From: Pegethrix bostrychoides GSE-TBD4-15B
Lineage (GTDB): Bacteria; Cyanobacteriota; Cyanobacteriia; Elainellales; Elainellaceae
Length of the DNA: 64,000 nucleotides
NCBI GenBank assembly: GCA_019359155.1
Contig: JAHHHV010000004.1
Location: forward strand, 1 to 64,000
Reading direction: 5' to 3'
Shown here: positions 16,374-25,755 of the stretch, one piece after another
Layout of the letters: each line of letters begins with the position of its first letter
Numbering within the stretch: position 1 is the first letter of the stretch
Program-made: the position numbers and the translations under genes
Notes under the pieces: generated by a model
Told to the model about the DNA's origin: nothing
The model's database searches: none
The model's input: only the letters and a program-made list of their open reading frames with translations

Positions 16374-18191
16374 ATGCCCCAAATTGGTAAAACAACTAGA
16401 ATTATTCAGCTCGACGAAACGTTTGAAACGGTGAATGTGGCTCCGGTACTTTCCGCCAACGGGCGGTACTTGGCCTTTGCAACCGGTTTAAATCTGATCC
16501 CTGGTGATCCAGCTGGGGAAGGCAGCGATATCTTTCTGCTGGATCTGGCAACGCAGCAAATTCAACAGGTGTCCGTCTCTTCCCAGGGAGGCAACGGCAA
16601 TCAATTCGCCTTCTATGACTCGCTCAGCATCTCCGCCGATGGCCGCTATATAGCCTTTGCTTCTGACGCGACGAATCTAGCGCCAAATGACACCAATGGC
16701 GAAACTGATGTTTTTGTGCGAGATATCTTGACGGGCACTACGGTTCTAGCTTCGGTCAGCTCCAGTGGGGCTCAGTTGGCAGCTAACACTCTAGACTTCA
16801 ATCTCAGACCGGCCATTTCAGCTAACGGGCAGTTTGTGGTATTCCAGTCGGAGGCGAATAATCTGGTTGCGAACGACACAAATGGGGACGACCAGGATAT
16901 TTTCGTGCGGGATCTGCGGGCAGGCACAACCACTCGCGTTTCGGTCAACTCTAGAGGCGAACAGTCCAAGCCCTGGAATGTGATTGCTTCTGCCGATTCG
17001 CGCACCCCTTCAATTTCGGGCGACGGCAGATTTGTTGCCTTTGAATCCAATGCCATCAACTTGGACAGCCGCGACACGGGAGCCAATAACTTTGATATTT
17101 TTGTGCATGACCGCCAGACCGGACAAACGCGACAGGTGTCTGTCAGCTCCCAAGGCACAGCGGCAACCGGAGAAAGCTCTCAAGAGACCTCGATTGGCTT
17201 CTCAAAGACCAGCTGGTCAACCAATGCGGTGATTTCAGCCAACGGTCGCTATGTCGTCTTTCAGTCTGGCGCAACCAATCTTGTTCCTAATGATACGAAC
17301 GATCGGGTGGATATTTTTCGCCATGATCTGCAAACGAATGAAACGATCCTGATTTCGGCTGGGCTAAATGGCAGTTTGGCCAACGGGGGCAGCAGCATCA
17401 GCTTTAGTCGAAATGGCGCAATTCCCAGCGATGGCCGCTATGTGGTTTTCCAGTCGTTCGCCAGCAATTTGGTACCAAACGATAACAACAATGCTTTGGA
17501 TGTGTTCGTGCGGGATGTAGAGGGAGGGACAACCGAGCGGATCTCGGTCAACTCTACTGGACAGGAGGCAGTCGGCGGTCGGCCCGCTACGGTATCCGGC
17601 GATGGCACCGTTTCGGACGACGGGCGCTTTGTTGCATTTCTATCTCAAAGCGCGAACCTGACTGATGATGCTTTTGCTCCCTTTGGGGTGAGCATTTATC
17701 TGCGCGACCGTCTGGGAAGCAATCAATCTGGCGGTGGTAGCGGTGGTAATGGTAACGTCAATTCAGGTAAAACCCTGACTGGGAATTCTGACAATAATCG
17801 TCTGGTGGGCAGTAAAGGAGATGATCTGCTGAATGGTTTGGGCGGCAGTGATCATTTGGTGGGTGGAACTGGGAATGACCAGTTGATTGGGGGGAAGGGA
17901 CGCGATCAGTTTATCTTCAATCGCCTCTCGGATCGCCAGGATGAAATTTTAGACTTTACGCCGCGTAAAGACAAGATTATACTGCGCAGCCTGTTGGATC
18001 GTGCGGTGAGAGGCGGTTTTCGGGGTGGTAACGCGATTGCTAAAGGATATGTTCAATTGCAGCAAATTGGTAGCAGTACCCGAATCGACATTGACAGCAA
18101 TGGTAAGCTTCCCGGTGGAATTACACCGCTTGTAACGGTAGATAGCATTGCAGCTGAAAGTCTCAGACAGCCACACAACTTTGTATTTTGA
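16374..18191 (+). CDS. TolB-like beta-propeller protein with C-terminal RTX repeats
   Basis: Residues about 15-450 form six or seven repeats of about 60 residues with SADGRYIAFASDATNLAPND and DVFVRDxxTGTT phrases, the PD40/TolB-type propeller blade. After a glycine-rich spacer come calcium-binding nonapeptide repeats (GSKGDDLLNGLGGSDHLVGG, then TGNDQLIGGKGRDQFIF), and an RTX-type C-terminal region (about 515-605) of the kind used as a type I secretion signal. Secretion to the cell surface or medium is therefore likely. No type I secretion genes dedicated to it are seen nearby. The role is unknown. Confidence 0.82.
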   Translation: MPQIGKTTRIIQLDETFETVNVAPVLSANGRYLAFATGLNLIPGDPAGEGSDIFLLDLATQQIQQVSVSSQGGNGNQFAFYDSLSISADGRYIAFASDATNLAPNDTNGETDVFVRDILTGTTVLASVSSSGAQLAANTLDFNLRPAISANGQFVVFQSEANNLVANDTNGDDQDIFVRDLRAGTTTRVSVNSRGEQSKPWNVIASADSRTPSISGDGRFVAFESNAINLDSRDTGANNFDIFVHDRQTGQTRQVSVSSQGTAATGESSQETSIGFSKTSWSTNAVISANGRYVVFQSGATNLVPNDTNDRVDIFRHDLQTNETILISAGLNGSLANGGSSISFSRNGAIPSDGRYVVFQSFASNLVPNDNNNALDVFVRDVEGGTTERISVNSTGQEAVGGRPATVSGDGTVSDDGRFVAFLSQSANLTDDAFAPFGVSIYLRDRLGSNQSGGGSGGNGNVNSGKTLTGNSDNNRLVGSKGDDLLNGLGGSDHLVGGTGNDQLIGGKGRDQFIFNRLSDRQDEILDFTPRKDKIILRSLLDRAVRGGFRGGNAIAKGYVQLQQIGSSTRIDIDSNGKLPGGITPLVTVDSIAAESLRQPHNFVF

Positions 18192-18233
18192 TCAGCTTTC
18201 ATCTTTAAGAATTCACCTCAAAGCAGGACAGCT

Positions 18234-18725
18234 ATGGATCTAGATGCTCAGAGTGCTTTTGCAATGCTTTCCAGTCCGAAAACTGCGTTGAACAGGGCCA
18301 CAAGTCATAGAAGTGCCTTGGAGCCAGCCGCCAGCCGCTTTCGCCCGAGCCGTTCGCTGAACCTCGCTAGGATTGAAGGGAAATATGCAGGGATCGCTTT
18401 TGGAGTTGGCGTGCCTGATAACTATCAGATTACACTCAAGCATATAGGCGGCGCAAGATTTGTCGGCAAAGCAGAAGCCAGAAACTCCTCTAATTCAAGC
18501 CTGTTTGTGAACACATCTCTTCAGGGTAGAGTGGTTGAGGGGGCGCTCCTTTTAAAGCAAGCCAGGGTAATTCGAGATAATTTGCCAGCTGGATTTTTTC
18601 CTTGTCTCAGAGCAGGTCAATTGAATATTTCGATTGAGAAGAAAAAGCTGGCTTTGAGCGGCCTCTGGATATCTAAAAGCGCTAGTTGTGGATCTTCTCA
18701 AATTCGTTTACAGAAATTGTCATGA
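18234..18725 (+). CDS. Hypothetical protein, 163 aa
   Basis: No family is recognised. The C-terminal two thirds look beta-rich (YQITLKHIGGARFVGKAEA, SLQGRVVEGALLLKQARVI), compatible with a small beta-barrel or lipocalin-like domain; two cysteines near the end could form a disulfide. It follows the TolB/RTX gene by 42 bases, and its stop overlaps the start of the next gene as ATGA, so the two are probably translated together. That coupling is the best clue to function: a partner of the DUF1445 protein. Confidence 0.6.
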   Translation: MDLDAQSAFAMLSSPKTALNRATSHRSALEPAASRFRPSRSLNLARIEGKYAGIAFGVGVPDNYQITLKHIGGARFVGKAEARNSSNSSLFVNTSLQGRVVEGALLLKQARVIRDNLPAGFFPCLRAGQLNISIEKKKLALSGLWISKSASCGSSQIRLQKLS

Positions 18726-19516
18726 GCTTATCCCCCATGTTATCAATCCCAATGACTCCTGCTGAAGTCCGCTACCGTTGTCGAATGGGCCTACTCGACC
18801 GATCTACAGCAGGGCTGGCCCTGGGTTATGTGCAAACGAATGTAGTGATCCTGCCATCAACCTGGGCATTCGAGTTTTTGCTGTTCTGCCAGCGTAATCC
18901 CAAAGCCTGTCCCATGCTAGATGTCACGGACGTGGGCGATCCGGAGCCCAGACAGATTGCCCCCGGTGCCGATCTGCGCACCGACCTGCCGCGCTATCAA
19001 ATTTTGCAAGATGGCAAATGGACAGAGGCGACAGATATTCGCTCCATCTGGCGAGAGGATCTGGTCGGATTTCTGATCGGCTGCTCGTTTTCATTTGAGA
19101 ACGCAATGCTGAATGCAGGATTACCCGTGCGGCATATTGAAGTCGGTAGAAATGTGCCCATGTATCGCACCCATTTGACCTGTGTACCCACGCAGCGATT
19201 TTCCAGTCCCTTGGTCGTTTCCATGCGACCTCTGCCGCACCATCAGGTGGTTCGAGCCGTAGAAGTGACCAGTCGGTTTCAGCACGCCCATGGCTCTCCT
19301 GTGCAGATTGGCGATCCAGACTCAATTGGAATTCAGAACCTAGAGGCTCCAGATTATGGCGATCCGGTTCCCATCTATGCCAATGAAGTGCCGGTATTTT
19401 GGGCCTGTGGCGTCACAACCCAGACCGCACTTTTACATGCTAACCCTGAGTTTGCCATTACCCACGCACCAGGACATATGTTTGTAAGCGATTTAAGGGA
19501 TGAGTGCTTGAGTTAA
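18722..19516 (+). CDS. DUF1445 / D-glutamate cyclase family protein
   Basis: The protein (264 aa) matches the DUF1445 (YcsI/UPF0317) family along its length, with YVQTNVVILP near residue 36, the block WREDLVGFLIGCSFSFENAM near residue 109, MYRTHLTC near residue 146 and a C-terminal ITHAPGHMFVSDL. The vertebrate relative cyclises D-glutamate to 5-oxo-D-proline; bacterial members are often annotated as putative hydro-lyases and are frequently found near 5-oxoprolinase genes. The 5-oxoprolinase at 8335 fits that theme. The ATG at 18722 overlaps the previous stop; an upstream in-frame start at 18686 would overlap more and is less likely. Confidence 0.88.
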   Translation: MSLSPMLSIPMTPAEVRYRCRMGLLDRSTAGLALGYVQTNVVILPSTWAFEFLLFCQRNPKACPMLDVTDVGDPEPRQIAPGADLRTDLPRYQILQDGKWTEATDIRSIWREDLVGFLIGCSFSFENAMLNAGLPVRHIEVGRNVPMYRTHLTCVPTQRFSSPLVVSMRPLPHHQVVRAVEVTSRFQHAHGSPVQIGDPDSIGIQNLEAPDYGDPVPIYANEVPVFWACGVTTQTALLHANPEFAITHAPGHMFVSDLRDECLS

Positions 19517-19658
19517 GTCATGGAAGTTCAGCTAAATTACCTGATTGTGCTTCAAGGAAGTGTGGAGTAGGGTCATAGAAACCATCCTGATTACTGCCAT
19601 AGCCTATGGAATGCCCATTCTGCGGTCACATCAACATCACATATCAAACGAATGGGAA

Positions 19659-19690
19659 AATTTGCGGTGTTGCTGAATTGAGGTATGAAC
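19659..19690 (+). repeat. Lone MITE end related to the element at 13188
   Basis: The stretch AAAATTTG, then GTGTTGCTGAATTGAGGTAT, matches the left end of the 13188-13332 element. No matching inverted partner lies within the next few hundred bases, so it is a solo end or a remnant of a larger element. Confidence 0.55.
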
Positions 19691-19781
19691 CTGGTATGAA
19701 GTGGGACATCCCAGAATTTCAAGTAAGGGGCTTGCAAGAAAATACCCCCCCAATCAAGTCGGGACAATTGTAATATCCCAT

Positions 19782-19835
19782 AAAAGGCCGCTTATCTCAA
19801 TCGCAGCAAGCTACGGGGTATGCGCGGCCTTTTTT
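19782..19835 (+). terminator. Terminator-like hairpin with a long loop
   Basis: The arms AAAAGGCCGC and GCGGCCTTTTTT are perfect complements over ten bases with a run of T after the second arm. The loop of about 32 bases is longer than usual, so termination is possible but not certain. It lies about 265 bases after the DUF1445 stop. Confidence 0.4.
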
Positions 19836-19905
19836 AGATCAAACGGCTATGAAACTCAGCCCAGAGCACGGGGAGTTCGAGGTAGGGATTCATGCCAGGA
19901 AACGG

Positions 19906-20016
19906 GGTAGTGCTCTGAAGGTAAGGAAACCTAGGAATTAAAGGAGCCGAAGACTAGATTTTTCAAAGGTTCTAGCTCTTTGATTCAGCTTATCCCCTTA
20001 CCTTCAGGGCACTACC
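19906..20016. repeat. MITE with 21-bp terminal repeats and 8-bp target duplication
   Basis: The 111-bp element starts GGTAGTGCTCTGAAGGTAAG and ends with the inverse, one mismatch over 21 positions. It is flanked on both sides by the direct repeat GGAAACGG (19898-19905 and 20017-20024), which is the expected target duplication. There is no coding capacity. The intact duplication indicates a fairly recent insertion. I cannot assign the parent IS family. Confidence 0.85.
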
Positions 20017-20128
20017 GGAAACGGAAAAGGCATCCGTCAAACTGCCACAGCATCAAGGGTTCACCCCAGTATACAGCACTGATTTATAGGCTATTTCACT
20101 GCTTAGTCGTAGATTAGGTTATAAGCTA

Positions 20129-21213
20129 AGTACAGGACAAAAACTGTAAAGCTTTTAGTAACTCGGTTTCATGCTCTTCAAGATTCAGTATGACTCGGCG
20201 CAGATAGTCAAAGCCACAGCGAAATATACTCTTGGCCTTGCGTCCATGCTTTTTGATGACAATCGGATTCTGCTTGACCAGCCATTCTCCAGTACGAAAC
20301 GCCCAGCATAGACCAATTGCTAAGAGCGCTATCATTCGAGACAGCCAAACAAAGTCTCAATTGCCCACCGCTCCCGTATAGGGCTTCGCCCCGCCCTAGG
20401 CGTACTGCAATCGCCTGTTCAGGTCGTTCATGGGTTGCCACAACCAGCAACGTCCCGTCTTCTAGTCGCAGTGCTGCCCCAAAGCTTTCGGGGTTTGTTC
20501 AAGACCTGCTGTTCTCCAATTGCCAATGCAGAGAAAACCACCTTAGCTTTGAGACATTTCTGGCCATCGTCGAGCTTATCACTCTAGCGGGTGCGGATGC
20601 GGAAAGGCACTTTGGCATGTTTGAGTAGATATTCAAACCAATCACCGCCCAGGACATCTCGGTCTGCAGTCAGATTCGCCACTTTCACATCTGGAAAGAT
20701 CGGGAAAACCTCGCCCAACAGGTCAATGCGTTCATCAATGTTGAAATTGCCCTTTTTGTCCAGTATCCACCAAAACAAGGGAAACGCGACGCCGTTGTGG
20801 ACAATGGCCAGCATCAGAATATTGTGGCAGCAGTTGCCAAACTCCCAAGTGGTGCGGTCAACAGAGAGCGTCTAGGGTTGCGGTATATCCATCAATGCAA
20901 CGACTAATTTGGCTAGGGGGATGTAGTCCAACTCAAAGTTGGCCAAGAAGCGCTGCAAGCGTTTGTAGTGAGATGCAGGTTTAGCCTTGTCGACAAAAGC
21001 AGTGGGCAATTCGACGAGATTGACGGTTTTGACGCGAAATAGAGCCACCGGGAACAGGGCGAGGAAAGCGACCCTGGCTCCGTGCCCTGTTCTTGGTGGG
21101 GCCGCAAAGTATTGCGGATTAGAGTAACCTGATGCATGGGATTTCATGTTTAGGATGTGGTAATTCCCACAAAACCCGGCCCTGCTGCCTTTCGCAAGGT
21201 TTTGTCCTGTACT
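20129..21213 (-). mobile_element. Decayed IS4-like insertion sequence
   Basis: Inverted ends AGTACAGGACAAAA (20129-20142) and TTTTGTCCTGTACT (21200-21213) enclose about 1.1 kb containing a broken transposase on the minus strand. No clear target duplication is visible at the flanks. Size and content fit an IS4-type element of a kind widespread in cyanobacteria. Confidence 0.75.
20141..21137 (-). pseudogene. IS4-family transposase with several frameshifts
   Basis: Recognisable pieces appear in order in different frames: an N-terminal part (VALFRVKTVNLVELPTAF, HYKRLQRFLANFELDYIP), a middle part (LFWWILDKKGNFNIDERIDL, VANLTADRDVLGGDWFEYLL), a part with LLVVATHERPEQAI and NDSALSNWSMLG, and the C-terminus (HGRKAKSIFRCGFDYLRRVI, LNLEE). 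The DDE-type motifs are split between frames, so no active transposase can be made. The order and spacing match full-length IS4-type transposases of about 330 residues. Confidence 0.85.
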
Positions 21214-21353
21214 GAGGGTTATGATCTACAAATTTGTAGCTGCCTAAAATCAGAATGCAACTCAGATATATCCTTGAATTGCAGTCGCTTTCAATCTCTG
21301 TTGCCGTCGGCTGAGTCTCAGCAATTATCATCTTAAAAGCTGCATGGAATGAG

Positions 21354-22406
21354 CTAAGCAGCTTTTTGCTCAGGGTCAAGAACTTTGGACTGTAGAAGAT
21401 TGGTGCAGCTATAATAGCTCCGATACCAGCTCACAAAGCGAGGAATACCGATTTCAATTGATATCTGCGGTGCAAAGCCAATCGCCTGCTCAAGACCTTC
21501 GATATCAGCGTAGGTTTCCAGAACATCGCCAGGCTGTAGGGGCAAGAAGTTCTTTTGCGCAACAATTCCCAGACTAGCTTCCAGCACCTCGATAAAGTGG
21601 AGTAGCTCGACGGGTTGGTTGTTGCCAAGATTATAGATGCGATAGGGAGCATGGCTAAAGCTAGGATCGGCTGAGGTGACGCTTAGATTTGGCTGCGGAA
21701 TGTGATTGAGAACGCGCATAATGCCGTCAACGATATCATCAACATAGGTAAAGTCACGACGCATTTTTCCGTGGTTAAAAACGTCAATTGGTTTGCCTTC
21801 TAGGATGGCTTTGGTGAATGAGAAAAGTGCCATGTCTGGGCGACCCCAAGTACCATAGACCGTAAAGAAGCGTAGCCCGGTAGTTGGAACACCGTAGAGA
21901 TGGCTGTAGGTATGGGCCATGAGTTCGTTTGCTTTCTTGGTTGCCGCATATAAACTCAGCGGGTGATCGACTGGCTGGCTAGTTGAAAACGGAATTGTAC
22001 GATTGGCTCCGTAGACTGAGCTAGAGGAGGCGTAGACGAGATGTTGCACCTGCTGCTGGCGGCAGCCTTCTAGGATATGCAGAAATCCAGTCAGGTTGCT
22101 GTCTACATAGGCATGAGGGTTTTGCAATGAGTAGCGGACTCCAGCCTGAGCGGCAAGATGAATCACTCGGTCGAATTGATGTTGGCCAAACAGAGCTTCC
22201 ATGCCCTGTCGATCAGCCAGATCTAGCTTACAAAACTGAAAGTTATCCTGCTGTTTGAGTTGTGCTAATCGATCAAGCTTTAAATTGACATCATAGTAGT
22301 CGCTGAGGTTGTCAAGTCCAATTACAGTATTACCGCAATTAAGGAGAGCTTGACTGACATGGAATCCGATAAATCCAGCCGCTCCGGTAACTAGAATCTT
22401 AGCCAT
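21354..22406 (-). CDS. UDP-glucuronate 4-epimerase (NAD-dependent epimerase)
   Basis: A 350-residue short-chain dehydrogenase/epimerase with the NAD-binding [12 protein letters not shown] at residue 7, the phrase [18 protein letters not shown] that is characteristic of UDP-glucuronate 4-epimerases, the serine loop ASSSSVYG and the catalytic YAATK. It would interconvert UDP-glucuronate and UDP-galacturonate, using the UDP-glucuronate made by the dehydrogenase encoded at 35289-36710. It is the last gene of the minus-strand run ABC exporter, phosphatase, epimerase. The sugar specificity is inferred from the family phrase. Confidence 0.88.
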   Translation of the reverse strand: MAKILVTGAAGFIGFHVSQALLNCGNTVIGLDNLSDYYDVNLKLDRLAQLKQQDNFQFCKLDLADRQGMEALFGQHQFDRVIHLAAQAGVRYSLQNPHAYVDSNLTGFLHILEGCRQQQVQHLVYASSSSVYGANRTIPFSTSQPVDHPLSLYAATKKANELMAHTYSHLYGVPTTGLRFFTVYGTWGRPDMALFSFTKAILEGKPIDVFNHGKMRRDFTYVDDIVDGIMRVLNHIPQPNLSVTSADPSFSHAPYRIYNLGNNQPVELLHFIEVLEASLGIVAQKNFLPLQPGDVLETYADIEGLEQAIGFAPQISIEIGIPRFVSWYRSYYSCTNLLQSKVLDPEQKAA

Positions 22407-22459
22407 TCTGTGACTCCTCGTAGAGATAGATTATAAACAGGCCGTGAGAAAAAGCCTAA

Positions 22460-23629
22460 TCAGGGAAAGTTCAATGCTTGAATAACGGGTGAATAGCCCA
22501 CTGCGGGATAGTGCAAAATACTCACGGCTCCAGGCTGAATCTGTAAACGCCAGCGCTGAAGCGGATTTAGCCCAATGGCTTCGCCCAGAATTTGCTGAAT
22601 GTCAGCGCTTTGGGCAACCACTAATCCAGTAATGAGATGCGATGAGTAACTAGATTTTGCGGCAATGGTCCGCTGCCAGTTGAGCAGAAACTGATGCTCT
22701 TGGCTCTGAAGCTGCACAGTTTGAGGATGCTGTTTCAACACTTGATCGGTGAGAGCCTGAGCTGAATCAGAAGTGCTGGTAAGGCTGAAGTCAATTGCAA
22801 CTTCGCGCAGTTGGTCTGATAGAGATGCTACAGACTGAGCTGCTGATTCAGCAGGCAATAGCAGCAGGCGCAAGCCCTGTTTGCCTTCTTTGAGTTTTGG
22901 CAAGGTTTCCCCAATGGCCTTGGTCAAATTCAAGCTACTGAGATGTCCGGCATTGAGGCATCCACCCGGAAAATCGAGGATGCTGATGCCGCAGTTTGAC
23001 TGCTGGAGGCTATGAAACCTCGCAGGTGCCAGCTCGATAGCAGCGCTGATCAAAGCTCGATTGGTGCCGCCGTGGCTAGCAATCAGGACAGTCTGTCCGC
23101 AGTGACGTGGCAGAATCTCTTGCCAAAATTGCTGAGCGCGCTTGTATAGGTCGAGAACCGGATAGCAGTGAGTCTGAACCGCAACGGCGACCGAACTAAA
23201 TGGGCTAACTGGGCTAGCTAGAGGGGTTTCTAGCCTGAATTCGTGAGGGCGTTGCTTCCAGCATTGGTAAGCCTCTGGCTCAGTTTGCTGCACATCTTGA
23301 AACGAGCGGCCTTCCCAGCCCAACATTTCAATCTCCCGCAGGCTCTGGTGGATTTCCAGCCGCATTGGGAATCCAGAACCCAGATGTTCGAGCATGGCAT
23401 CAACGGTCTGCTGGACACGCTTGAGGGGGCTGGTGTAGATGGCATCAATCGGCTGATTGGTGAGAAAATTACCCACCTGACGGGCTGTATCGTAGCCTTG
23501 TTCAGTCAAGACCGAGACATCAGAACTACCCTGATAAAGCTTAAGTTGGTTGAAGGTGCTGCGTCCATGCCGGAGCAGGATAACGCGGGTGCGTTGAGTC
23601 AGCGTCGAATCACTAGATGACGAGTGCAT
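22460..23629 (-). CDS. Histidine phosphatase (phosphoglycerate-mutase-like) with a C-terminal extension
   Basis: Residues about 15-220 form a histidine-phosphatase domain with the catalytic RHG (VILLRHGRSTFNQ), YTSPLKRVQQT and the second catalytic histidine in VLIASHGGTNRALI. Residues about 225-389 are an extra region that looks like a degenerate second copy. The ATG at 23629 is preceded by a good ribosome site (CGGAGGTAA) and overlaps the end of the ABC transporter gene by 17 bases, so the longer upstream frame is rejected. It may remove a phosphate from a sugar phosphate used by the glycan pathway; the substrate is unknown. Confidence 0.85.
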   Translation of the reverse strand: MHSSSSDSTLTQRTRVILLRHGRSTFNQLKLYQGSSDVSVLTEQGYDTARQVGNFLTNQPIDAIYTSPLKRVQQTVDAMLEHLGSGFPMRLEIHQSLREIEMLGWEGRSFQDVQQTEPEAYQCWKQRPHEFRLETPLASPVSPFSSVAVAVQTHCYPVLDLYKRAQQFWQEILPRHCGQTVLIASHGGTNRALISAAIELAPARFHSLQQSNCGISILDFPGGCLNAGHLSSLNLTKAIGETLPKLKEGKQGLRLLLLPAESAAQSVASLSDQLREVAIDFSLTSTSDSAQALTDQVLKQHPQTVQLQSQEHQFLLNWQRTIAAKSSYSSHLITGLVVAQSADIQQILGEAIGLNPLQRWRLQIQPGAVSILHYPAVGYSPVIQALNFP

Positions 23630-25502
23630 TGTTACCTCCGTTATTTGGGTGGGAGTGATCTGCGCTGCGCTTGCTCTCAATCGAGTAAACGTTAGATTGA
23701 AGCTGGTAAAGTTTGGCGTATCGTCCTTTCAGGCGCATCAGATCTGGGTGGGTTCCCTGTTCCAAAATCTCGCCATCCTCAACATAGAGAATCCAATCGG
23801 CTTGCTCTGTAATCCGGAGATTGTGCGATACCGTAAATGTTGTGCAGCCTTGTGTTAAACGTTCTAACGCTTCATTGACTGTCTGTTCACTATGGTTATC
23901 TAGCCCCGTAGTCGGTTCGTCTAAAATCACGATTGGGGAATGGCGAATTGCAGCCCGAGCGATCGCGATCCGCTGGCGCTGTCCGCCAGAGAGAGTAGCT
24001 CCCCGCTCACCCAAAACGGTATCATAGCCCTGCGGCAATTTCAGGATGAACTCATGGGCGTTCGCCAATTGGGCAGCGGCTTCAATCTCCGCCTGCGTTG
24101 CGCCCAACCGTCCGTAGGCAATGTTTTCGCGCACGGTAGCTGCAAACAAGATACTCTCTTGCAGCACGACGCTAATCTGTCGGCGCAGGGAATCAACTTT
24201 ATATTCGCGTATATCATGTCCGTCAATCAGGATACGTCCTTCGATTGGGTCATAGAAGCGCAGCAGCAGGCTAATGAGCGTAGACTTGCCGCTACCTGAC
24301 GGCCCCACTAGTGCTACTCGCTGTCCAGGTGATACTGTAAAGCTGATGTTGTGCAGCCTGCCGCCCGCCTCAATTTCTGTATCGTAGGCAAAACTGACTC
24401 GTTCAAACTGCACGGCTCCTGCAAACGGCGAGGCTTCCAGCGCACCGCGTGTATCTTGAATATCAGGGATTGTATCCAGAACATCAATCACTCGTTCACC
24501 TGATGCGGTTGCTTTGGCGATTTGGCCTGTATATTTCGCCAACTGCCGAATCGGTTTAAATGCTGTTTTTAGATAGGTGATAAATATCAGCAAATCGCCG
24601 GGTGTGATTGTCCCTTGCAGCACCAACTGCACACCTTTCCACAGCACTAGCGCTACTGCCACCGTCACCAGCACTTCCATCGTCCGCTCCATCCCAGCGC
24701 TGAGCTTTTGAGCCGAGGCATCATCTTGTAAGCTTTTGCGGTTCTGTCTAGAGAACGTATCTTCTAGCAAGTTTTGCAGAGATAGCGCCTGTACGACCTT
24801 AATGGCTCCCATTGCCTCTGCGGCTGTTGCGGCCATTGCCCCTTCGCGCTTGCGCTGCCGCCGCACTACTTCGCGGATCTGACGTGAGGTGCGGGTGGTA
24901 GAAATCACAAACAACGGGAAGATGGCAATCGCAATTACCGCCATCTCCCAATGTAGCCAGAACATTACCCCCACCATACCGACCAGCGTTAGCGAACTTG
25001 CCAGCAGCGGCAGTAACGCCATGACGGTAACTTCGCGCAGCCGGGTGATATCCTGCGTGACCCGGGCAATCAGATCGCCTGTTTTCGCCTGATTATGGAA
25101 CGACATTGACAGGCGTTGCAGATGGCCGTAGAGGTCGCCTCGGATCTCTGTCATGACGTGAGAAGCAGCTACCGCCATGCCTGCGGTGCTAGAGTAGGCT
25201 GCTGCGCCGCGCAAGACGGCCAACCCAATTGAGCTAATGGTGAGCAATGTCAGCAGTAAGATAGGTGAAACTGTGCCCAGTAAGGGCAGCGTGATTGCAG
25301 TCTGGTTGACGCCGGGTAGCAAGATATAGTCAAAGATAATCTTGAGTGGCCAGGGTTCTAGCAGCCGCAGCAGGGTTTCTGCCAGTAGTGCTAGAAACGA
25401 GACAATCAGCAGCGATCGCTGTTTCTGAATTTGGGGCGCAAACCGCTTGAGAATGCGTCCCATCCCTGGCAAAGTCTCTTTTACGCTTGCAGTGTGTTTC
25501 AT
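23613..25502 (-). CDS. ABC exporter, fused permease and ATPase (MsbA-like)
   Basis: A type I half-exporter of 629 residues from the ATG at 25502. Six membrane segments (about 25-320) with the typical transmembrane-domain phrase DLIARVTQDITRLRE precede the ATPase: Walker A GPSGSGKST, signature LSGGQRQRIAIARA, Walker B VILDEPT and the H-loop SHN. Homodimers of this kind export lipids, lipid-linked glycans or drugs. Linkage with epimerase and phosphatase genes and the nearby glycosyltransferases suggests export of a glycan or glycolipid. The start at 25502 fits the family better than an in-frame ATG at 25553. Confidence 0.88.
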   Translation of the reverse strand: MKHTASVKETLPGMGRILKRFAPQIQKQRSLLIVSFLALLAETLLRLLEPWPLKIIFDYILLPGVNQTAITLPLLGTVSPILLLTLLTISSIGLAVLRGAAAYSSTAGMAVAASHVMTEIRGDLYGHLQRLSMSFHNQAKTGDLIARVTQDITRLREVTVMALLPLLASSLTLVGMVGVMFWLHWEMAVIAIAIFPLFVISTTRTSRQIREVVRRQRKREGAMAATAAEAMGAIKVVQALSLQNLLEDTFSRQNRKSLQDDASAQKLSAGMERTMEVLVTVAVALVLWKGVQLVLQGTITPGDLLIFITYLKTAFKPIRQLAKYTGQIAKATASGERVIDVLDTIPDIQDTRGALEASPFAGAVQFERVSFAYDTEIEAGGRLHNISFTVSPGQRVALVGPSGSGKSTLISLLLRFYDPIEGRILIDGHDIREYKVDSLRRQISVVLQESILFAATVRENIAYGRLGATQAEIEAAAQLANAHEFILKLPQGYDTVLGERGATLSGGQRQRIAIARAAIRHSPIVILDEPTTGLDNHSEQTVNEALERLTQGCTTFTVSHNLRITEQADWILYVEDGEILEQGTHPDLMRLKGRYAKLYQLQSNVYSIESKRSADHSHPNNGGNNALVI

Positions 25503-25565
25503 GGCTCCACGCAAAGTTGATGACCCTAGTATGCTAAGGGCGAATGAAGCCACTGTGAAACAATC

Positions 25566-25581
25566 ATGAGAGAACGCTCAT
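25566..25581. promoter_or_regulatory. Near-match to the ATGARA-N4-TYTCAT dyad
   Basis: ATGAGAGAACGCTCAT, 64 bases upstream of the ABC exporter start, matches the dyad seen at 31652, 36876, 36907 and 39288 except for one base in the second arm. It could be an operator that ties the exporter genes to the rest of the cluster. Confidence 0.4.
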
Positions 25582-25706
25582 GGAGCTTGAACAACATCCT
25601 GCAATCTGGGTTAACTTGCGTTCGCCTGCTTGTAATTTCTTCCTCAAAGGCGCAGATTCTGGCTTTCAGCATACGGCTTAGTCGATATGACTTACATCAA
25701 GTCAAC

Positions 25707-25731
25707 AGAAAAAAGCGGGCATCTTGCCCGC
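25707..25731 (-). terminator. Rho-independent terminator of the glycosyltransferase operon
   Basis: On the minus strand GCGGGCAAGATGCCCGC forms a stem of six to seven pairs followed by TTTTTT. It lies 25 bases after the stop of the GT2-reductase fusion gene and separates that operon from the ABC exporter genes. Confidence 0.8.
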
Positions 25732-25755
25732 AGCTCAACCTAGTGACTTCAACAG

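Larger units (their letters stand above)
19517..20128. other. Intergenic stretch made mostly of small repeats
   Basis: No credible gene is present. The stretch holds a lone MITE end (19659-19690), a long-loop hairpin with terminator-like T run (19782-19835) and a complete MITE with an 8-bp target duplication (19906-20016). A frame at 19701-19910 has no recognisable product. Confidence 0.6.

Noticed and set aside
19701-19910. 69-codon plus-strand frame between DUF1445 and the MITE
   Set aside because: It runs through a hairpin and into a MITE and has no recognisable product.
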